From contig NZ_JACCBB010000001.1 in NCBI RefSeq assembly GCF_013409345.1, forward strand, positions 372,001 through 436,000: a DNA stretch of 64,000 bases, given 5' to 3'. The notes under the pieces are model-generated. The model made no database searches, was not told the origin of the DNA, and saw nothing but the letters and a program-made list of their open reading frames with translations. Position numbers and translations under genes: made by a program. The stretch comes from Kineococcus aurantiacus. GTDB lineage: Bacteria > Actinomycetota > Actinomycetes > Actinomycetales > Kineococcaceae. The stretch's first letter is position 1. Every line of letters begins with the position of its first letter. Positions 63,468-64,000 of the stretch are shown here, one piece after another.

Positions 63468-64000
63468 ACGGACCCGACAGTGCGGCCGGGCCCGGCGATC
63501 TCGTGCGCCGGGCGGCGGTGCGGATCGCCGCGCTCGCGCAGGACGGCCTGACGTACGCGGTCGGCGACCCGGCCAAGGACTACGACGCGGCCCGGTACCG
63601 GGAGCTGACCGAACTGGCCGCCGACCTGCTCGCCGCGGTCTCCACGAGCCCGCGGGAGGTGCTGCGCGCCGTCCTGGACGCCGACACCGGGTACGCCACC
63701 CCCAAGGTCGACGTCCGCGCCGGGGTGGTCGACGACCGCGAGCGGTTGCTGCTGCTGCGCGAGCGCAGCGACGGCCTGTGGTCGCTGCCGGGCGGCTGGG
63801 CCGACCCGGGCGACCGGCCCGGGGAGGCGGCCGTCCGCGAGGTGCTGGAGGAGACCGGCTACCCCGTGGAGGTCGTCAAGGTCGTCGGCGTGTGGGAGCG
63901 CGACGTGCGCGGCAAGCAGCCCCCCATGCCCGTCAGCGTCTTCCACCTGTACTTCCTGTGCCGGGTGGTCGGTGAGCGGGTGGCGGCCAGCGAGCTGGAG
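63464..64000 (+). CDS. Nudix hydrolase with N-terminal helical domain, cut off at right edge
   Basis: 179 codons visible; GTG overlaps the treZ TGA. Residues 10-60 (LVRRAAVRIAALAQDGLTYAVGDPAKDYDAARYRELTELAADLLAAV) match the helical domain found before Nudix domains of ADP-ribose pyrophosphatase type. Then PKVDVRAGVVDDRERLLLLRERSDGLWSLPGGWADPGDRPGEAAVREVLEETGYPV, with the Nudix box, follows. The substrate is probably ADP-ribose-like. Coupling to treZ may only reflect operon readthrough. Confidence 0.9.
   Translation, partial: MNGPDSAAGPGDLVRRAAVRIAALAQDGLTYAVGDPAKDYDAARYRELTELAADLLAAVSTSPREVLRAVLDADTGYATPKVDVRAGVVDDRERLLLLRERSDGLWSLPGGWADPGDRPGEAAVREVLEETGYPVEVVKVVGVWERDVRGKQPPMPVSVFHLYFLCRVVGERVAASELE

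Overview
The window is chromosomal DNA of a very GC-rich actinobacterium (Actinomycetota). Three things support this: extreme third-position G/C bias, frequent GTG starts with GTGA or TGATG stop-start overlaps, and gene order typical of the phylum (aroE-mltG-ruvX-alaS; ruvC-ruvA-ruvB-yajC-secD-secF-apt-relA; thrS-HIT-pgsA-patA-pimA; pdxS/pdxT). Type IV pili, an SsgA-like protein, a phosphatidylinositol-mannoside cluster and the TreX/Y/Z trehalose route together suggest a Kineosporiaceae/Kineococcus-like organism. That placement is an inference, not a database result. There is no insertion sequence, prophage, integrase, CRISPR array or rRNA operon, so this reads as core chromosome.

Layout. 1-5556 (minus): type IV pilus block pilT, pilC, two tandem pilins, a large prepilin with a C-terminal Ig/cadherin-like region and a cut-off prepilin. 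5820-8030 (plus): membrane GGDEF protein divergent from pilT, then a membrane-anchored unknown. 8040-13276 (minus): aroE, mltG, ruvX, alaS. 13462-15816 (plus): GH65 phosphorylase. 15824-17718 (minus): PemK-like protein coupled to rarA. 17824-24658 (plus): STAS protein, response regulator and sensor kinase, GT2-GtrA fusion, ArnT/YkcB-like transferase, small secreted peptide. 24578-29844 (minus): PAP2 phosphatase, aspS, GTPase/roadblock module, metallo-beta-lactamase-fold hydrolase. 29965-32204 (plus): DUF349 protein and AbiEi-like protein. 32176-43419: relA, apt, secF, secD, yajC, ruvB, ruvA, ruvC, yebC and pdxT (minus), with a dienelactone hydrolase inserted on plus. 43445-51390 (minus): Nudix, pdxS, LemA-like protein, pimA, patA, pgsA, HIT, thrS, MOSC, tRNA-Val(CAC). 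51480-53186: PGPGW membrane protein, SsgA-like gene, tRNA-Gly/Cys/Val cluster. 53379-56785: GT4, amidohydrolase, BrkB-family membrane protein. 56969-64000 (plus): glgX/treX, treY, treZ and a cut-off Nudix gene.

How genes work together. The pilus block is complete for major pilin, platform and retraction ATPase, but pilB is not in view. A divergent diguanylate-cyclase-like gene and, 22 kb away, a MglA/MglB-like GTPase-roadblock module are plausible (unproven) partners of pilus-based motility. GlgX-TreY-TreZ converts glycogen to trehalose. PgsA, PatA and PimA make and mannosylate phosphatidylinositol. RuvABC resolves Holliday junctions, and SecD/SecF/YajC support export.

Unexplained structure. 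Many genes start 6-7 nt downstream of a nAnnnT -10-like hexamer (leaderless arrangement). Strong hairpins sit inside several apparent operons. A compact three-way-junction-like RNA fold precedes pilA. A pentapeptide-repeat-like C-terminus survives without its own stop codon at about 29.0-29.17 kb. I did not find a demonstrably new multi-gene system. The pilus, GGDEF and GTPase-roadblock combination is the most interesting biology.
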